From the NCBI GenBank assembly GCA_944372445.1, contig CALVZE010000001.1, positions 114,199 through 151,259 of the forward strand: 37,061 bases of DNA, read 5' to 3'. A program made the position numbers and the translations under genes. Position 1 is the first letter of the stretch; each line of letters starts with the position of its first letter. The notes beneath the pieces were generated by a model. That model saw only the letters and a program-made list of their open reading frames with translations, was not told the DNA's origin and made no database searches. Origin of the DNA: an uncultured Clostridia bacterium. GTDB lineage: Bacteria; Bacillota; Clostridia; Christensenellales; UBA1242. Positions 1 to 7,910 of the stretch are shown piece by piece.

Positions 1-1422
1 ACGCAACTACTTGGTTACACAAGCCTTGACAATGACGGTCAAAGTGGTGTGGAAGCCTATTTTAATACCTACCTAAAAGGCGAGGACGGTTATAGTTATG
101 TTCAAAGTGACCTCTTAGGCAAGGAGATAGGTGGAAATTTGAGATATTATGTCAAAGGTGTTGCTGGCGATGATATGACGCTGACTGTCGATAGCAAAAT
201 TCAAATAATTCTTGAAGAAGTGCTAGAAAAAGCGTATGAAGAGCAGAAAGCAAAGTCGGTGACAGGTATAGTCATGAAACCAAAGACAGGAGAGATACTT
301 TCAATAAGCACAAAACCGAGCTTTGATTTAAATGAAGTTCCGCGCGATGACCTTGCTTCGCTATTCTCCATGTCGAAAATGTCGGTAGTCACCGATACCT
401 ACGAGCCAGGCTCTACATTTAAAATCTTAACCGTGGCAATGGCGTTTGAAGAGGGAGTGACAAGTCTTGATGACACATTTTATTGTCCGGGCTATCGAAT
501 AATTGACGGTCAGCGCATCAAATGTTGGAAGACAACCGGTCACGGCAACCAAACACTTGCAGAAGCTTTTGCCAATTCTTGTAACTGTTGTTTTATGGAT
601 TTGGCATTACGGCTAGGCGTCAACAAGTTTTATTCCTATGCGGAAAAATTTGGCATAGGTCAAAAGACAGGCATTACAATTTCTGGCGAGAGCGCTGGAA
701 TACTCATGAAAAAGGAAAATGTCAAGACGGTGGACTTGGCGCGAATGGGCTTTGGTCATGCAATAGCAGTCACTCCAATTCAGCTACTCTCTATCGTCTG
801 TGGCATAGTCAACGGCGGTGTTTATCACACTCCAAGCATAGTCTCTTCCGCAGTCGATGTCTATGGCAACACCACATACACCCCGATAGTGCAAGAAAAA
901 AGGTTGGTTTCCAAAAAGACAAGTGAAATAATAAACTCATTTTTGAAACTCACCACCAACAAGACGGGCGATTACACTTTTGTTGAGGGCTACAACATCG
1001 GAGGCAAAACAGGAACGGCTCAGAAGTATAATGAAAATGGACAGATAGCGCAAGGCAAATATATTTCGAGTTTTATAGGAACATATCCTGCGGATGACCC
1101 AGAGTATATCATCATGATTATGGTGGATGAGCCAAGTGCTGGCGCATATTATGGCTCGATTGTGGCTTCACCTTATGGCAGAGAGTTTTACGAAAAATTA
1201 TTTGCCTATTACAACCTTCCTAAGGATGACCCGAGTGCCTCACGAAAGGAAATTATCATGCCAAATGTGGTAGGTAAAGGTATTGCGGTGGCACTTGCTG
1301 AGTTAAAAGTTTTAGGGCTATACGCAGAAGTCGAGGGCGAAGGCACAATTGTTACCTCTCAGCTTCCGCCCGCAGGCACAGTTTGCTATGAAGGAGAAAC
1401 GATTTTAATTTCCACTTCATAG
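1..1422 (+). CDS. Class B penicillin-binding protein (SpoVD/FtsI type) with C-terminal PASTA domain, 5' end missing
   Basis: This is a peptidoglycan DD-transpeptidase that cross-links stem peptides outside the membrane. The reading frame is open from base 1, so the gene starts before the window; the GTG at 49 is internal, because the residues before it (QLLGYTSLDNDGQSG) already match the family's conserved pedestal region. All three penicillin-binding motifs are present: SxxK as STFK with the serine codon at 412, SxN as SCN at 577-585, and KTG at 1006-1014. A PASTA domain follows from about 1255 to the stop. A PASTA tail is typical of SpoVD and of some FtsI/PBP2x proteins, so a role in spore cortex synthesis or in septation are both possible; the missing N-terminus and neighbours prevent a choice. 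No terminator follows, and the next promoter begins four bases after the stop codon. Confidence 0.93.
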   Translation, partial: TQLLGYTSLDNDGQSGVEAYFNTYLKGEDGYSYVQSDLLGKEIGGNLRYYVKGVAGDDMTLTVDSKIQIILEEVLEKAYEEQKAKSVTGIVMKPKTGEILSISTKPSFDLNEVPRDDLASLFSMSKMSVVTDTYEPGSTFKILTVAMAFEEGVTSLDDTFYCPGYRIIDGQRIKCWKTTGHGNQTLAEAFANSCNCCFMDLALRLGVNKFYSYAEKFGIGQKTGITISGESAGILMKKENVKTVDLARMGFGHAIAVTPIQLLSIVCGIVNGGVYHTPSIVSSAVDVYGNTTYTPIVQEKRLVSKKTSEIINSFLKLTTNKTGDYTFVEGYNIGGKTGTAQKYNENGQIAQGKYISSFIGTYPADDPEYIIMIMVDEPSAGAYYGSIVASPYGREFYEKLFAYYNLPKDDPSASRKEIIMPNVVGKGIAVALAELKVLGLYAEVEGEGTIVTSQLPPAGTVCYEGETILISTS

Positions 1423-1425
1423 TGT

Positions 1426-1454
1426 TTGTAAAAATTTAAAAGATGTGGTATAAT
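1426..1454 (+). promoter_or_regulatory. Sigma-A promoter of the YugP-like gene
   Basis: A TTGTAA -35 at 1426-1431 and a perfect TATAAT -10 at 1449-1454 are separated by exactly 17 bases. Only six bases lie between the -10 box and the ATG at 1461, so transcription should begin at or within a base of the start codon. Confidence 0.75.
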
Positions 1455-1460
1455 TTTCCT

Positions 1461-2183
1461 ATGTGGTTGTATATCGTAATAGGTATAGGAGTTTTATTCT
1501 TCCTCATAATTTGCTTTTGTTTAGCGGTTGCTAATTTTTCTTTTGATAATTTCAAGGAGAAAAGAAAAGAGGCGATGAGTTACAGGGCCTCTAATGGCAT
1601 GGACATTCGTGACTTTGTGGCGATTATAAACGAACGCTACTTAGACGGAGCTTTGCAAGTTACTAGGTGCGAGGAATATAGGGACCACTTTTCGCCAGGT
1701 ATCATTGCGTTAAGTTCTTCTACGCTTGGCTCTAACAGCCTTGCCTCTTTTTCAACGATTGCGCATGAACTAGGTCATGGCTTGCAATTTAAGAAAGGAG
1801 AACTAAATAAGCATTGGCAAAGGAAGAGCAAAAATAGAATATTTGGCAGGTTCTTTCTTCCATTGATAATAGTTGGAATAGTCCTTGCGGTTTTAGGGCT
1901 ATTAAACATTGTTCCGTTTTTTGTGTTGTATATAGGCGTTGGCGTTTTTGCGCTTGCCTTTCTTATATTTTTGATAGCGTGTTACACAAAGTATCGAGAA
2001 ATCAAGATAGAAAAGGGCGCGTCTAATTACGGCTTAGAATTTTTGAAGGAGTGCATGACTAAGGAAGAAGTGAAAATTTGCAATGAATTTTTAAATTCGG
2101 CAAGGCTGACCTATTGGGGAAGTCTATTTCGGACTATGTTAGGTTGGACCATGCTCACTCAAAAAGAAAAAATGTTTAATTAA
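1461..2183 (+). CDS. YugP-like membrane zinc metallopeptidase
   Basis: A 240-residue membrane protein of the YugP / Zn_peptidase_2 type. It has an N-terminal hydrophobic segment (residues 3-24), the zinc-binding helix HELGH at residues 102-106, two further membrane segments at about 131-175, and a glutamate at 184 in a short E-x-G-A-S motif that matches the place of the third zinc ligand in the family. The substrate is unknown. An in-frame ATG at 1443 exists but lies inside the promoter spacer, so the ATG at 1461 is the more likely start. No Shine-Dalgarno sequence precedes it, which fits a leaderless mRNA. A small membrane protein gene follows after 11 bases and is probably in the same transcript. 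Confidence 0.85.
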   Translation: MWLYIVIGIGVLFFLIICFCLAVANFSFDNFKEKRKEAMSYRASNGMDIRDFVAIINERYLDGALQVTRCEEYRDHFSPGIIALSSSTLGSNSLASFSTIAHELGHGLQFKKGELNKHWQRKSKNRIFGRFFLPLIIVGIVLAVLGLLNIVPFFVLYIGVGVFALAFLIFLIACYTKYREIKIEKGASNYGLEFLKECMTKEEVKICNEFLNSARLTYWGSLFRTMLGWTMLTQKEKMFN

Positions 2184-2194
2184 CAGGAGAAAAT

Positions 2195-2428
2195 ATGAAA
2201 GATTTAATTAATGGTTTTGATAATTTACCACAATGGCTAAAAATTGTGCTAGCCTTGCCGGGGTTAGATATTGTTTGGGCGGTTTACAGGCTTTGTCGTT
2301 CGATAGACAAGCAAAATGTGCTAGGTATCGTGTTAGGCGTTCTGATGATTTTGATATGCCCTGTCATAATGTGGCTTGTGGACATCATTACTCTTGTTGT
2401 CTATGATAAAGTTTTGTGGATAGACTAA
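2195..2428 (+). CDS. Small two-helix membrane protein of unknown function
   Basis: A 77-residue protein with a good ribosome site (AGGAG seven bases before the ATG). It has two hydrophobic stretches, at about residues 15-35 and 42-70, separated by a short charged loop (RSIDKQN). I do not recognise a family. It lies 11 bases after the YugP-like gene and is followed at once by a strong terminator, so the two probably form one short operon. A role as a partner of the membrane protease is possible but rests only on position. Confidence 0.75.
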   Translation: MKDLINGFDNLPQWLKIVLALPGLDIVWAVYRLCRSIDKQNVLGIVLGVLMILICPVIMWLVDIITLVVYDKVLWID

Positions 2429-2430
2429 AA

Positions 2431-2461
2431 AAAAGCATATTGATTTTTTCAATATGCTTTT
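2431..2461. terminator. Bidirectional intrinsic terminator between convergent genes
   Basis: A perfect 13-base-pair stem (2431-2443 with 2449-2461) around a five-T loop. The arms begin with A and end with T runs, so it can stop transcription from both sides. Confidence 0.85.
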
Positions 2462-2492
2462 AATAACCTCTTTAAAACACTATCTTTAAGTT

Positions 2493-2924
2493 TTATTTCA
2501 CAATGTTTTGCTTAGGAGAAGAAATCACATTCATCTGTTCTGTTGTGATTTTGTTGTTTTTTGCAATTGTTTTTAACACCATATTGCCATGTTTTCCTAT
2601 ACAACGCTTAAATGTGATGGTTCCGTCTTTATTAAAGGTCAATTCTTTATTGATTGATTTTCTTCTTAGTCCACCAATGACCCTTTCGATTGTTTGTTTA
2701 ATGGTGAGACCGTCAGCAGACTCATCAACAAGTATAGTTGATGTATATGTTTTGTTTCCATTTTCCCATATCGAATTTAACTCACCAGAAAAATAGCCTT
2801 CTACAAGGTTTAAAATATCATTGTGAGCATAACTCATCATGCTTTGAGGGTCCTTGCATTTATTTCTTTCGTTCGACAACTTCTCGTAAATAGTTTTAAG
2901 CCTGTCATATTGTTTTTTATTCAT
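2493..2924 (-). CDS. Hypothetical protein, 143 residues
   Basis: I do not recognise this protein. It is soluble and basic, without signal peptide or membrane segment. The start is taken at 2924 because GGAG lies five bases upstream there; an in-frame ATG at 2945 falls inside the -10 box of the gene's own promoter. The N-terminal half is predicted to be helical and charged. The C-terminal half looks like a small beta-rich module (ELTFNKDGTITFKRCIGKHG). It is a single-gene transcript, convergent with the preceding operon and separated from it by the bidirectional hairpin at 2431-2461. No function can be proposed from context. Confidence 0.7.
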   Translation of the reverse strand: MNKKQYDRLKTIYEKLSNERNKCKDPQSMMSYAHNDILNLVEGYFSGELNSIWENGNKTYTSTILVDESADGLTIKQTIERVIGGLRRKSINKELTFNKDGTITFKRCIGKHGNMVLKTIAKNNKITTEQMNVISSPKQNIVK

Positions 2925-2943
2925 TTTCGCTCCTTTCTTATAC

Positions 2944-2972
2944 ATTATACATCAAACAAATTTTAATTTCAA
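2944..2972 (-). promoter_or_regulatory. Sigma-A promoter of the 143-residue hypothetical gene
   Basis: On the minus strand, TTGAAA (2967-2972), a 17-base spacer and a perfect TATAAT (2944-2949). Transcription would start near 2937 and give a short leader holding the ribosome site. Confidence 0.75.
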
Positions 2973-3085
2973 TAGCAAATCTAAATATTCTTGTAAAATT
3001 TTTGTTGTTTTTGGCTTATGAATTTGTTTTTAGAGAGTGGTTGTGTTATTGTATGCATTTGTCTACATGTTTGTGTGAAAAATTA

Positions 3086-3114
3086 TTGACAAAAAATTTT
3101 AAAGTAGCTATAAT
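3086..3114 (+). promoter_or_regulatory. Consensus sigma-A promoter of glyS
   Basis: TTGACA at 3086-3091 and TATAAT at 3109-3114 with a 17-base spacer; both hexamers are perfect. The start site is expected at about 3121, just before the T-box leader. The rest of the roughly 400-base gap from 2925 to 3330 is A/T-rich and holds only this promoter, the minus-strand promoter and the T-box. Confidence 0.85.
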
Positions 3115-3120
3115 TAAGTT

Positions 3121-3253
3121 AGCAAAGATGGAATTGGCAACTCCGGAGCGAACGCGTGTCGGCGAAAAGACAATGAACAAGGCAGGTTTTCCTGTGAAGT
3201 AGGGTGGAACAGCGGTTTAGGTCGCCCCTATGCGAAAGAGCATAGGGGTTTTT
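3121..3253 (+). promoter_or_regulatory. T-box leader, tRNA-Gly responsive, controlling glyS
   Basis: The T-box core AGGGTGGAACAGCGG lies at 3201-3215. Its acceptor-binding bulge reads TGGA (3205-3208), whose variable fourth base A pairs with a U discriminator, as in tRNA-Gly, so it fits the downstream gene. TAGGG at 3200-3204 can pair with CCCTA at 3226-3230 to form the antiterminator, which excludes the terminator stem at 3225-3248. A hairpin with arms CAGG and CCTG around a four-T loop (3183-3194) is a likely Stem III. GGC glycine codons that could be the specifier occur at 3136-3138 and 3161-3163; I cannot say which is used. Only about 80 bases separate the expected transcription start from the T-box, so Stem I must be short. 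Confidence 0.9.
3225..3253 (+). terminator. T-box attenuator (terminator conformation)
   Basis: A perfect nine-base-pair stem, CCCCTATGC (3225-3233) with GCATAGGGG (3240-3248), loop GAAAGA, then five Ts. It forms when tRNA-Gly is charged and the antiterminator is not held. Confidence 0.9.
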
Positions 3254-3330
3254 AATTTTCCGTGCTTTTTGGATATGTCTCAGCAAATAACGAGGGTTGC
3301 AAATTAACGTTGTTAAAAAAGGAGAGAATT

Positions 3331-4704
3331 ATGGATAAAAAATTGACGATGGACAAGCTTGTAAATTTATGCAAAAACAGAGGTTTTGTTTTTCAAGGTA
3401 GTGAAATTTATGGAGGCTTTGCCAACACCTGGGATTTTGGACCTGTTGGTGTGGAGCTTAAAAACAACATAAAGCGTGCATGGTGGAAGAAGTTTGTGCA
3501 GGAGGATGTCAACACTTACGGTGTGGATGCTGCCATACTTATGAATCCAAAGGTATGGGAGGCAAGCGGTCATGCTCAAAGTTTTTCCGACCCACAAATG
3601 GATTGTAAGTCTTGTAAATATCGTTTTCGCGCTGACAATTTGATAGAAGAACATTCCAAAGGCGAAACTTCAGCTGAAAAGATGACGACGAAAGAAATGG
3701 AAGATTATATCGTGGAGCATAAAATCAAATGTCCGCACTGTGGAAATTTCAGCTGGACACCAATTCGTCAATTTAGGCTGATGTTTGAAACAAGCCGTGG
3801 AACAGTTGAAGGCGAGAAAGATGTTGTATATCTTAGACCAGAAACTTGCCAAGGTGAATATGTCAACTTTTTGAATGTTCAAAGAACGATGCGAGCAAAA
3901 GTGCCTTTTGCTATTGCACAGATAGGTAAATCGTTTAGAAACGAAATTACACCCGGAAATTTCCTTTTCAGAACGGTGGAATTTGAGCAAATGGAACTGC
4001 AAATGTTTTGCCATGAAAAAGACAGCATGGACTTTTATAACACATACAAAGAGAGAGCGATAAAATTCGTGGAGAGTTTAGGACTCAAAGAGGACAACTT
4101 GCGTTTTCACGACCATGATAAGCTTGCTCACTATGCAAAAGCGGCGTGTGACATACAATATAATTTTCCGATAGGTTGGCAGGAGCTTAACGGAATACAT
4201 CATAGAGGCACATGGGATTTATCTCGTCACAGCGATTTTAGTGGGAAGACGATGGATTATCTCGACCCATTTACAAACGAGAGATTTACACCAAATGTCA
4301 TAGAGTATTCAATAGGCGCAGACAGGCTTATGCTTGCAATCATGTGTGAGGCGTATGAAGAAGAGGTGCTAGATAATGGTGAAACAAGGGTTGTCATGCA
4401 TTTCTTGCCAGCAATTGCACCGTATAAAGTGGCAATTTTGCCTCTTCAAAAGAATTTGAGCGATAAGGCGAAAGAGGTTTATGCGAAACTTTCCAAAAAG
4501 TTTATGTGCGACTATGACGAAGCGGGTTCAATAGGCAAGCGCTATCGTAGGCAGGATGAGATAGGCACACCTTTCTGTGTGACAATAGATTTTGACACTT
4601 TGGAGGATGATACTGTTACTATTCGTGATAGGGATAGCATGAAGCAAATCAGATTAAAAATTGACGACCTTTCAGACTATATTCAAAAAGCGATTGAGTT
4701 TTAA
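3331..4704 (+). CDS. glyS: Glycyl-tRNA synthetase, single-chain (eukaryote/archaeon-like class II)
   Basis: A 457-residue enzyme that charges tRNA-Gly with glycine using ATP in the cytoplasm. It is the alpha2 single-polypeptide form, not the two-subunit GlyQ/GlyS form. The start is the ATG at 3331, preceded by GGAGAG. Visible features are the N-terminal motif 1 region, a zinc-finger-like pair of CxxC motifs at residues 92-95 and 134-137, motif 2 around FRNEITP (202-208) and the following RTVEFEQ, motif 3 in the IEYSIGADRL stretch, and a C-terminal anticodon-binding domain from about residue 350. The T-box just upstream couples its expression to uncharged tRNA-Gly. The gene stands alone and is followed by a bidirectional hairpin. 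Confidence 0.97.
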   Translation: MDKKLTMDKLVNLCKNRGFVFQGSEIYGGFANTWDFGPVGVELKNNIKRAWWKKFVQEDVNTYGVDAAILMNPKVWEASGHAQSFSDPQMDCKSCKYRFRADNLIEEHSKGETSAEKMTTKEMEDYIVEHKIKCPHCGNFSWTPIRQFRLMFETSRGTVEGEKDVVYLRPETCQGEYVNFLNVQRTMRAKVPFAIAQIGKSFRNEITPGNFLFRTVEFEQMELQMFCHEKDSMDFYNTYKERAIKFVESLGLKEDNLRFHDHDKLAHYAKAACDIQYNFPIGWQELNGIHHRGTWDLSRHSDFSGKTMDYLDPFTNERFTPNVIEYSIGADRLMLAIMCEAYEEEVLDNGETRVVMHFLPAIAPYKVAILPLQKNLSDKAKEVYAKLSKKFMCDYDEAGSIGKRYRRQDEIGTPFCVTIDFDTLEDDTVTIRDRDSMKQIRLKIDDLSDYIQKAIEF

Positions 4705-4770
4705 AGTTAAGCAAAACCAACATAGAAATTGACAATAAAAAATTAATTAAAAAAATAGAAAGATTAATAA

Positions 4771-4815
4771 AAAAACACATTAATTCAGCAAAAAATGCAT
4801 TTTTAATGTGTTTTT
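4771..4815. terminator. Bidirectional terminator between glyS and the dehydrogenase gene
   Basis: A 13-base-pair stem (4771-4783 with 4803-4815) with A-rich left and T-rich right arms and a 19-base loop that holds a short inner GCA/TGC pairing. The two flanking genes converge on it. Confidence 0.75.
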
Positions 4816-4947
4816 TATTTATTTTTCTATTCGATATACAAATATTTTAAATTTATTTAGTAAATATATTTAATTGATTTTTTATTTTTATAAATTTTTT
4901 AAGTTTTTTAATTGCTTTAAAATTCCAAATTTAACTAGGATTATTTT

Positions 4948-5016
4948 AATACAGCTTATAGACAATATAATTAATTAATTTTAGCAATACAGCTTATTAA
5001 CAATATAATTAATTAA
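4948..5016. repeat. Imperfect tandem duplication of 31 bases at the dehydrogenase 3' end
   Basis: 4948-4978 and 4986-5016 are 31-base direct repeats with two mismatches and a 38-base period. The second copy codes for the last residues of the dehydrogenase (NYIVNKLY); the first copy lies beyond its stop codon. Confidence 0.8.
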
Positions 5017-5790
5017 CCTTGTTGGCAAAATTCTCGGAAGAAACACAGCGCATTTATACCAAAACCCGACCGTCTTTCTAAGCGGTGGGTTTTTCTTTTT
5101 TAAAATTTTTACCACCATTTTGCCGACACTGTCAGGACTTTTTCCTGTCTGTTCGTCTTTCTCAACTTTCTTTATCGACTTTTCAACATTTTTACGATAG
5201 TTATCATCTTTACCATTATTTTCAACAATGCGGTTTTTCGTAAAGCCTGTTTTGGTGTCGCCAGGTAGGACTGAGGTGACTTTTATATTAAAAGGTTTAA
5301 CTTCGTTTGCTAAGGCCCTGCCAAAGATTTCTACACCAGCCTTTGTTGCGCTATATGTTGCTTGAAATGGGAGAGGAATAATTCCGCCAACAGAGCAAGT
5401 GTTGATAATTCTGCCACCATGAGAGCGTTTTAAATATTTTATGGCTACACCGCTTAAAGCAATCACAGCGGAAAGGTTGGTGTTTACAAGGCTATATATT
5501 TTTTCTGAGCTTGCGTCTTCAATAGCGCCAGCAATACCGAAGCCGGCATTATTGATAAAGATGTCGATATGACCATTTTCGTTATATATTTCCTCTAATA
5601 TTTCTTCAACCTTTTTTGTGTCGTTGACATCGGCAGAGTAATTCTTTTCAATTTCGTCATGTTTCTCAGCGACGAGAGAGATATCATAAACCTTGACACC
5701 TTCTCTATAAAGATATTTTGCCATAGAATAACCGATGCCTCCGCTGGCGCCTGTGATAACTGCAACTTTACCTAAAAGTTTCTTTTTCAT
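4981..5790 (-). CDS. Short-chain dehydrogenase/reductase (classical SDR)
   Basis: A 269-residue NAD(P)-dependent oxidoreductase with a Rossmann fold. The dinucleotide-binding TGASGGIG motif is at residues 13-20, NNAG at 80-83, and the catalytic S133, Y146 and K150 (YSATK) are intact. The C-terminal 60 residues are basic and hydrophobic (PPLRKT, FLPRILPTRL), as in SDRs that sit at membranes or act on lipids, but the substrate cannot be read from the sequence. The start is supported by GGGAGG six bases upstream. The next gene upstream on the same strand is the ABC-F ATPase, 217 bases away; I see no convincing promoter in that A/T-rich gap. Confidence 0.92.
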   Translation of the reverse strand: MKKKLLGKVAVITGASGGIGYSMAKYLYREGVKVYDISLVAEKHDEIEKNYSADVNDTKKVEEILEEIYNENGHIDIFINNAGFGIAGAIEDASSEKIYSLVNTNLSAVIALSGVAIKYLKRSHGGRIINTCSVGGIIPLPFQATYSATKAGVEIFGRALANEVKPFNIKVTSVLPGDTKTGFTKNRIVENNGKDDNYRKNVEKSIKKVEKDEQTGKSPDSVGKMVVKILKKKNPPLRKTVGFWYKCAVFLPRILPTRLINYIVNKLYC

Positions 5791-6007
5791 TTTTCCTCCC
5801 TTTCTTTGTATAAAAATTGTTTAAAATTAATTTTAATAATTTTTAAACGCAATTATTATTATTTAAATAATTAAATTTTTTAATTTTTAAAACCATTTTT
5901 TGATTAGATTTTGTCGCTAAAACCGATTTTTTTAAGTTTTTTATTGATTTTATGCTTATTTTTTATATTTTTTCTTTTTTACTTATTTTTTTTGCAATTA
6001 ATTATTT

Positions 6008-7588
6008 TTAATTTTTAAATTTTTCCATATATTCTTCATACGACATTTGTTTGTCGATTATGGTGTTTTCATCCACGATGTCGATGATTCTGTTTGCAAC
6101 TGTGTCGATGATTTCTTGGTCGCCCGTAGCAAATAGAATTGGTCCTTTGAAGTTTATCATTCCTTTGTTTAGAGAGGTGATGCTTTCAAGGTCTAAATGG
6201 TTGACCGGCTCATCTAAAATTAACAGATTTCCTGCTTCAAGCATGAGTTTTGCCAGCATACATCTCACTTTTTCTCCGCCAGACAAAACAGAAACATCTT
6301 TTAAGCTTTCTTCGCCAGAGAATAGCATGCGTCCAAGCCAACCTCTGACATAGCTCTCTGATTTATCTTTGGAATATTGTCTAAGCCAGTCCACGATAGA
6401 AAGGTGGCAGTCGTCAAAATATTCATTGTTGTTCTGAGGAAGATATGAAGGCTTAATTGTTTTACCAAAAAACACCGTTCCGCCGTCCTGTTTTTCTTTG
6501 CCCATGATGATATTAAATAGCGTGGTTAGAACTAGGGAATTAGAAGATAGAAAGACGATTTTTTGGTCAGGCTCCACGTTGAAAGAGAGATTTTTAAACA
6601 TGCCCTTTTTAGTTAAATTCTCCACCTTTAAAATTTCCTTACCTATGGCTTGTTCAAATTTGAAGTCCACATACGGATATTTTCTTGACGAAGGCTTCAA
6701 GTCCTCAATGGTAAGCTTTTCAAGTTCTCTCTTTCTGCTTGTGGCTTGTTTACTTTTAGAGGCGTTGGCAGAGAAGCGTGCGATAAATTCTTTTAATTCC
6801 TTAGCTCGCTGTTCAGCTTTCTTGTTTTGGTCCTTTTGTTGTCTTAAAAGCAGTTGACTCGTTTCATACCAAAAATCATAGTTACCTAAAAACATGTTTA
6901 TCTGTCCAAAATCGACATCGCAGATGTGAGTGCAGACCTTATTTAAAAAGTGACGATTGTGCGAAACGATGATGACGATATTTTCAAAATCCAAAAGGAA
7001 ATTTTCTAGCCATTTAATCGTTTTGAAATCGAGGTTGTTGGTAGGTTCGTCTAAAATTAGTATGTCAGGATTGCCAAAAAGGGCTTGCGCTAGCAAAACT
7101 TTCACTTTAATTTTTGCGTCAAGTTCGCCCATGAGTTTATAAAAATCCTCTTCCTGTATTCCGAGTGATTGTAAAAGACTCTTTGCGTCGCTTTCAGCTT
7201 CCCATCCGCCGAGTTCAGCAAATTCTGTTTCAAGTTCGCCGGCACGAAGTCCGTCCGCCTCACTAAAATCAGGTTTTGCGTAAATGGCGTCCTTTTCTTT
7301 TTGTATTTCCATAAGTCTTTTATGACCTAATAGCACTGTGTCAAGCACTGTTTCGCCGTCATATTTATTTTGGTTTTGTTCAAGGACCGACATTCTTTCG
7401 CCCGGTGTGATTATCACTTCGCCGGTGTTTGGCTCTATTTCCCCGGTCAGTATTTTTAAGAATGTGGACTTTCCCGCACCATTAGCGCCGATGATTCCGT
7501 AGCAGTTACCCTTTGTAAATTTTAAGTTGACTTCTTTATAAAGTGTTCTTCCGCCGAAAGCAAGAGAAACATTAGTGGTTTGTATCAT
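6008..7588 (-). CDS. ABC-F family ATPase, YkpA/YbiT type, with a degenerate second nucleotide site
   Basis: A 526-residue cytoplasmic protein with two ABC domains and no membrane part. ABC-F proteins act on the ribosome, and some protect it from antibiotics. Domain 1 has an intact Walker A (GANGAGKST, 34-42), Walker B (D180 E181) and switch H210, but its signature LSGGEK is replaced by LDAKIK (156-161). Domain 2 has an intact signature LSGGEK (435-440) and Walker B (D459 E460), but its Walker A has lost the lysine (SSNSLVLTT, 348-356) and its switch histidine is G489. The faults all fall on the same composite site, leaving the other site whole. The inter-domain linker (about 245-310) is long and charged, with the family's RFSANASKSKQATSR stretch. 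The start has AGGAGAGG upstream. It is probably a housekeeping family member and not a resistance gene. Confidence 0.93.
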   Translation of the reverse strand: MIQTTNVSLAFGGRTLYKEVNLKFTKGNCYGIIGANGAGKSTFLKILTGEIEPNTGEVIITPGERMSVLEQNQNKYDGETVLDTVLLGHKRLMEIQKEKDAIYAKPDFSEADGLRAGELETEFAELGGWEAESDAKSLLQSLGIQEEDFYKLMGELDAKIKVKVLLAQALFGNPDILILDEPTNNLDFKTIKWLENFLLDFENIVIIVSHNRHFLNKVCTHICDVDFGQINMFLGNYDFWYETSQLLLRQQKDQNKKAEQRAKELKEFIARFSANASKSKQATSRKRELEKLTIEDLKPSSRKYPYVDFKFEQAIGKEILKVENLTKKGMFKNLSFNVEPDQKIVFLSSNSLVLTTLFNIIMGKEKQDGGTVFFGKTIKPSYLPQNNNEYFDDCHLSIVDWLRQYSKDKSESYVRGWLGRMLFSGEESLKDVSVLSGGEKVRCMLAKLMLEAGNLLILDEPVNHLDLESITSLNKGMINFKGPILFATGDQEIIDTVANRIIDIVDENTIIDKQMSYEEYMEKFKN

Positions 7589-7715
7589 ATACCTCTCCTA
7601 AAAGTTTTAAATTAAAAAATCTTTAAAAATTCACCTAAAAACAACTTTTTATTGATTTTTTGTTAAAAAAATTTAATTTTTAAGATGTTTTTTATTTATT
7701 TTTAGATTTTTATCA

Positions 7716-7744
7716 ATTATATCAATTCAAATAATTTTTGTCAA
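7716..7744 (-). promoter_or_regulatory. Consensus sigma-A promoter of the ABC-F gene
   Basis: On the minus strand, TTGACA (7739-7744), 17 bases and TATAAT (7716-7721), all perfect. It implies an A/T-rich leader of about 120 bases before the ATG at 7588. The gap from 7589 to 7910 holds this promoter and the divergent one for the giant gene; I see nothing else in it. Confidence 0.8.
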
Positions 7745-7842
7745 GAAAAATGTGTATTTGGCGATATTTTGAATATTTTAAGAAAATAATTTATTTATAT
7801 TTTTTAATTTTAAAATTATTTTTTAAATCTTCTCTTATTTGT

Positions 7843-7871
7843 TTGCGAATTACAAAAAATAATTGTATAAT
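7843..7871 (+). promoter_or_regulatory. Sigma-A promoter of the giant surface protein operon
   Basis: TTGCGA at 7843-7848, a 17-base spacer and a perfect TATAAT at 7866-7871. Transcription would start near 7878 with a leader of about 33 bases that carries TAGGAGAG before the ATG at 7911. Confidence 0.75.
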
Positions 7872-7910
7872 TATTTTGATTATATAAAATATATATTTAG
7901 GAGAGTGGTT

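Noticed and set aside
3002..3202. Open frame of 66 codons before glyS
   Set aside because: It runs through the glyS promoter and into the T-box leader, has no ribosome site, and its last part is RNA structure.
4981..7588. Dehydrogenase and ABC-F ATPase as one functional operon
   Set aside because: The 217-base A/T-rich gap and unrelated roles give no support beyond shared strand.
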